NCBI GenBank assembly: GCA_036802945.1
Contig: DAIRVG010000168.1
Location: forward strand, 1-12,929
Reading direction: 5' to 3'
Length of the DNA stretch: 12,929 nt
Source: Gp6-AA40 sp036802945
Lineage (GTDB): Bacteria; Acidobacteriota; Vicinamibacteria; Vicinamibacterales; UBA2999
In this document: positions 12,887-12,929 of the stretch, piece after piece
Layout of the letters: every line of letters starts with the position of its first letter
Numbering within the stretch: the first letter of the stretch is position 1
The notes under the pieces: model-generated
Seen by the model: only the letters and a program-made list of their open reading frames with translations
Database searches by the model: none
What the model was told of the DNA's origin: nothing
Made by a program: the position numbers and the translations under genes

Positions 12887-12929
12887 GCGGGAATAACTCA
12901 GTGGTAGAGTGCGACCTTGCCAAGGTCGA
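12887..12929 (+). tRNA. tRNA-Gly(GCC), 3' end cut by window
   Basis: GCGGGAATAACTCAGTGGTA gives the acceptor 5' strand and a D-loop with TGG-TAGAG. The anticodon stem CGACC/GGTCG (12912-12916, 12924-12928) encloses loop TTGCCAA with anticodon GCC (12919-12921), reading GGC and GGU. The T arm and 3' acceptor strand lie beyond the window. Confidence 0.93.

Overview
The window is GC-rich bacterial chromosome, densely packed with housekeeping genes and broken up by several families of short dispersed repeats. Gene content (catecholate-type TonB receptor with a PiuC/YbiX dioxygenase, ComEC, MazG, DUF1844 protein, PhnP-like hydrolase, RibF, CysS, class III aminotransferase, YraN, GalT) and the repeat style (intergenic AACCACGAAGG-type, GGGATTT-type and GGCGGACC-type repeats) suggest an uncultured Acidobacteriota, probably Vicinamibacteria. 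That placement is inference from general knowledge, not from a search. A 100-N run shows that this is a scaffolded draft or metagenome assembly.

Layout. 1-1677: the 3' part of a TonB-dependent receptor followed by a PiuC/YbiX Fe(II)/2-oxoglutarate oxygenase, an iron-uptake pair. 1665-2017: a repeat region, first a palindrome array (family C), then an AACCACG repeat (family A). 2018-4540: comEC, with two palindromic repeats inserted in frame. 4540-5122: a GxxExxY PD-(D/E)XK protein gene enclosed by inverted family-A repeats and squeezed between the convergent 3' ends of comEC and mazG. 5113-6048 (minus): mazG, interrupted near its 3' end by an assembly gap that looks artificial. 6149-11031 (plus): a run of DUF1844 gene, PhnP-like metallo-beta-lactamase gene, ribF, cysS and a class III aminotransferase gene, with small gaps or overlaps from 6546 onward. 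11031-11211: a gene-less family-A hairpin and a nested palindrome. 11212-12663: yraN and galT, separated by an inverted repeat. 12664-12929: more family A and C repeats, then a probable promoter and a tRNA-Gly(GCC) cut off by the window edge.

How it fits together. The genes are ordinary and mostly serve unrelated core functions: iron uptake, DNA uptake, nucleotide pool cleaning, flavin cofactor synthesis, Cys-tRNA charging, amino acid transamination and galactose metabolism. The unusual content is the repeats. They are not only intergenic. They supply or touch gene boundaries (piuC stop, comEC stop, GxxExxY start and N-terminus, mazG stop, PhnP-like start, aminotransferase stop), and one family has inserted in frame into comEC. 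The GxxExxY locus and the miniature hairpin at 11031-11117 share distinct left and right terminal signatures. This makes them candidates for an autonomous element and its non-autonomous derivative, and it is the most interesting hypothesis in the window.
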